NCBI RefSeq assembly: GCF_045920555.1 | Contig: NZ_CP174509.1 | Coordinates: forward strand, 2,294,001-2,358,000 | Reading direction: 5' to 3' | DNA: 64,000 nt | Origin: Pseudalkalibacillus sp045920555 | GTDB lineage: Bacteria; Bacillota; Bacilli; Bacillales; Fictibacillaceae | Shown: positions 61,914 through 64,000 of the stretch, piece after piece | How positions within the stretch are numbered: position 1 is the stretch's first letter | Layout: each line of letters opens with the position of its first letter | Made by a program: the position numbers and the translations under genes | The notes under the pieces: model-generated | The model's database searches: none | What the model was told of the DNA's origin: nothing | The model's input: the letters and a program-made list of their open reading frames with translations, nothing else

Positions 61914-63281
61914 ATGAGTGATCGTAAAGCTGCATTAGATATGGCTTTAAGACAAATAGAGAAGCAATTTGGTAAAGGATCTGTCATGAAGTTAGGAGAA
62001 CAGACGGAAAATCGCGTTTCTACAACTTCAAGCGGATCACTCGCTGTGGATATCGCACTTGGTGTAGGCGGTTATCCCCGCGGCAGGATCATTGAAGTTT
62101 ACGGGCCTGAATCTTCTGGTAAAACGACTGTAGCCCTGCATGCGATTGCAGAATCACAACGGAATGGCGGACAGGCAGCGTTCATTGATGCGGAACATGC
62201 TCTCGACCCGGTTTACGCTGAAAAGCTTGGTGTGGATATCAACGAGTTATTGCTTTCCCAACCAGACACTGGTGAACAGGCTTTGGAAATCGCAGAAGCC
62301 CTTGTTCGTAGTGGAGCTGTAGACATCCTGGTCATCGACTCTGTCGCTGCTCTAGTACCGAAAGCTGAAATCGAAGGGGAAATGGGTGACTCGCACGTCG
62401 GACTTCAAGCACGTCTGATGTCACAGGCTCTTCGTAAACTATCAGGAGCCATCAGCAAATCAAAAACAACAGCGATCTTCATCAACCAGATCCGTGAGAA
62501 GGTCGGCGTCATGTTCGGAAATCAACGATTAGTTGCTTAATCCAAAACGGATTAAGGAGTTTACTATGGGTTTCCCATGCTAGTGATAGCATGTTTAAAA
62601 AACCTTGTGAACCTTATTGCCTAAGGGTGTGGCATATTAATGCTGCTAACGGTGAAGCCCTCCAAAAGATGGGTAATACCGTGCCAAGCCAATTATAGGA
62701 AGGTGTAGAGACTACCGAAAGGGGCTCTCCGAAGAGTTAACTTAGTAGGGTACGGCAGAAGATAGGCTCCTGCTGGAAGTGCAAGGCTCTCAATAATATA
62801 TTGAGATGAAGATATAGTCCACACTATAGAGATGGAAAATCTATAGAGAATGCCAGAAACAACTCCTGGGGGACGCGCCCTCAAATTCTATTCTTCCGTA
62901 CGTCTGGAAGTACGAAGAGCAGAAACCTTAAAGCAAGGTAACGACATGGTTGGAAACAAGACGCGTATCAAGGTCGTCAAGAACAAGGTTGCACCTCCGT
63001 TCAAAACAGCAGAAGTAGATATCATGTATGGAGAAGGGATTTCAAGACAGGGTGAAATCCTCGATATCGGGTCTGGAATCGATGTCGTACAGAAGAGTGG
63101 TGCTTGGTATTCCTTCAATGGCGACAGGCTCGGTCAAGGACGCGAAAACGCGAAGCAATTCTTGAAGGAAAACGAAGCGATCGAAAATGAAATCTATCAA
63201 CAGATCCGCTCTTATTATCAAATGAACACTGAAACGGCGGCAGCCAAAGAAGACACAGAAGAACAAGATTCGTTAGTATAA
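61914..63281 (+). CDS. recA: Recombinase RecA, split by a group I intron (exons 61914-62522 and 62853-63281)
   Basis: RecA drives strand exchange and LexA self-cleavage. Exon 1 (203 codons) has Walker A GPESSGKTT, the VIDSVAALVPKAEIEGEMGD segment and ends INQIREKVGVMFGN. Exon 2 (142 codons plus stop) starts PETTPGGRALKFYSSVRLEV. Joining 62522 to 62853 restores an uninterrupted 345-residue RecA of normal length, cut exactly at a codon boundary in DNA-binding loop L2. Without splicing, translation adds QRLVA and stops at 62540, giving a 208-residue protein without the C-terminal third. A terminator follows at 63296. Confidence 0.95.
62523..62852 (+). other. Group I intron in recA (330 nt, no endonuclease gene)
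   Basis: The borders fit group I rules: the 5' exon ends in U and the intron ends in G. A perfect P2-like hairpin CTTAATCC/GGATTAAG opens the intron, followed by CATGCTA/TAGCATG. Core elements of phage-like introns are plain: ACGGTGAAGCCC (62649-62660), GGTAATACCGTGCCAAGCC (62672-62690), the R/P7 strand GTGTAGAGACTA (62703-62714) and the S/P7 strand AAGATATAGTCC (62809-62820), with P7 pairing GACTA/TAGTC. CTATAGA/TCTATAG forms a final P9-like hairpin. No long internal frame, so no homing endonuclease. Confidence 0.92.
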
Positions 63282-63295
63282 AATATTTTGATGCA

Positions 63296-63331
63296 AGATG
63301 ACCTGCAGAAAATTCGGGTCATCTTTTTTAT
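63296..63331 (+). terminator. recA terminator
   Basis: AAGATGACC pairs with GGGTCATCTT over a 12-nt loop, then T6. Confidence 0.9.
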
Positions 63332-63398
63332 GGCAACAGTTTTGCATGAAGGCTACAATACGCTTTACACTGCCAGGTTAACTCTGTATTGTCAGCTC

Positions 63399-63427
63399 TT
63401 GACATTAAAAATAGACAACTATACAAT
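63399..63427 (+). promoter_or_regulatory. rny promoter
   Basis: TTGACA (63399-63404), 17-bp spacer, TACAAT (63422-63427): a near-consensus sigma-A promoter in the recA-rny gap. Confidence 0.82.
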
Positions 63428-63554
63428 TGATGTATATTGTTTGATTACTTTTACAATTGTTAAACAATGAAACCGCTGTATGTGAATAGCTAGCTTGATG
63501 AAAAACTATTCAATTTTACAACCAACAATTAGATAGCAAGAGGAGGTGAAAGGT

Positions 63555-64000
63555 ATGTATATTAATATTATCGTCCTCATCTCCATTTTGCTTGTCTCTG
63601 CAATCGTATTTGCAGTTGTTGGATATCTTGTTCGTAAATCAATTGCTGAAGCGAAAATTTCTAGTGCCGAGCATGCGGCAAAACAGATTATCGAAGATGG
63701 AAAACGAGAAGCTGAAGCTAGCAAAAAAGAGGCTTTGCTCGAAGCGAAGGATGAGATCCATCAGCAACGGGTAGAAGCCGAAAGTGAAATTCGCGAACGC
63801 AGATCAGAACTTCAAAAACAAGAACATCGATTGGTACAAAAAGAAGAGGTCCTTGACCGCAAAAGTGAAACCTTAGATAAGAAAGAGGAATCATTAGAAA
63901 AAAGGGAGGATACTCTCACCAAAAAACAACAACAAATTGAAGAGATGGAAAGCAAAGTGGAGCAGGTGTTGCAGCAACAGCAACTGGAACTCGAACGTCT
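63555..64000 (+). CDS. rny: Ribonuclease Y (5' part, cut by the window end)
   Basis: RNase Y is the membrane-bound endoribonuclease that starts mRNA decay in Bacilli and interacts with PNPase (pnp, this window). The visible 148 residues begin with a membrane anchor (about 4-26, IIVLISILLVSAIVFAVVGYL) and RKSIAEAKISSAEHAAKQI, then a long charged coiled-coil. The KH and HD catalytic domains lie beyond the window. An AGGAGGTGAAAGG box fixes the ATG at 63555. Confidence 0.95.
   Translation, partial: MYINIIVLISILLVSAIVFAVVGYLVRKSIAEAKISSAEHAAKQIIEDGKREAEASKKEALLEAKDEIHQQRVEAESEIRERRSELQKQEHRLVQKEEVLDRKSETLDKKEESLEKREDTLTKKQQQIEEMESKVEQVLQQQQLELER

Noticed and set aside
62850..63281. Separate gene starting at the ATG across the intron end
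   Set aside because: The ATG includes the last intron base pairs and the frame is simply recA exon 2.
1..64000. tRNA, rRNA or prophage genes
   Set aside because: No cloverleaf, rRNA or phage structural sequence was recognised anywhere in the window.

Overview
This window is a chromosomal segment of a spore-forming member of the Bacillaceae. The gene order follows the well-known Bacillus subtilis block from topA to rny almost gene for gene. Sporulation genes (spoIIIE, dpaA/dpaB, ylxY, ymxH), long Gram-positive-type PolC, CodY and TrmFO all point to Firmicutes/Bacilli. Nearly every gene lies on the plus strand. I cannot name the species from sequence alone. No tRNA, rRNA, CRISPR array or prophage was seen.

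Layout. 1-5484: topA (3' end), trmFO, xerC, hslV, hslU, codY. 5510-6800: an IS3-family (IS150-like) insertion sequence sitting in the loop of the codY terminator. 6935-10406: the wreck of the flagellar/chemotaxis (fla/che) operon. A fliP tail, an intact-looking fliQ, a 3'-truncated fliR fused to an flhF fragment, a broken DUF342 gene and a frameshifted small gene remain, followed by an intact swrB-like gene. The rest (flgB to fliO, flhB, flhA, flhG, che genes, sigD) is absent from the locus, so the organism is probably non-motile. 10407-18165: rpsB, tsf, pyrH, frr, uppS, cdsA, dxr, rseP (translation, nucleotide, undecaprenyl, phospholipid and isoprenoid synthesis). 18453-24598: proS and polC. 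24889-30071: the rimP-nusA-ylxR-ylxQ-infB-ylxP-rbfA operon. 30072-30678: a 600-bp repeat-rich gap with a potentially structured RNA, where B. subtilis has none. 30679-35252: truB, ribF, rpsO, pnp. 35391-47191: ylxY, mlpA, ymxH, dpaA, dpaB, asd, dapG, dapA, tepA, ylzJ, spoIIIE; rnjB, expected after dapA, is missing here. 47628-53418: a GntR regulator and a nucleoside ABC transporter (nupNOPQ-like). 53984-61815: two M16 peptidase homologues, ymfI, ymfJ, ymfK, rodZ, pgsA, cinA. 61914-63281: recA split by a 330-nt group I intron. 63555-end: rny (5' part).

How the genes work together. The window couples the transcription/translation machinery (NusA, IF2, RbfA, RimP, S2, EF-Ts, S15, PNPase, RNase Y) with envelope precursor enzymes and with the diaminopimelate/dipicolinate branch. 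Asd, DapG and DapA feed DpaA/DpaB, which make the spore core solute. CodY and the guanosine-type transporter both relate to intracellular GTP.

The most interesting items are the recA group I intron with a LexA-type box upstream, the stepwise decay of the motility operon, the IS in the codY terminator, and several hairpin-forming dispersed repeats, especially in the rbfA-truB gap. I did not find a convincing new multi-gene system.
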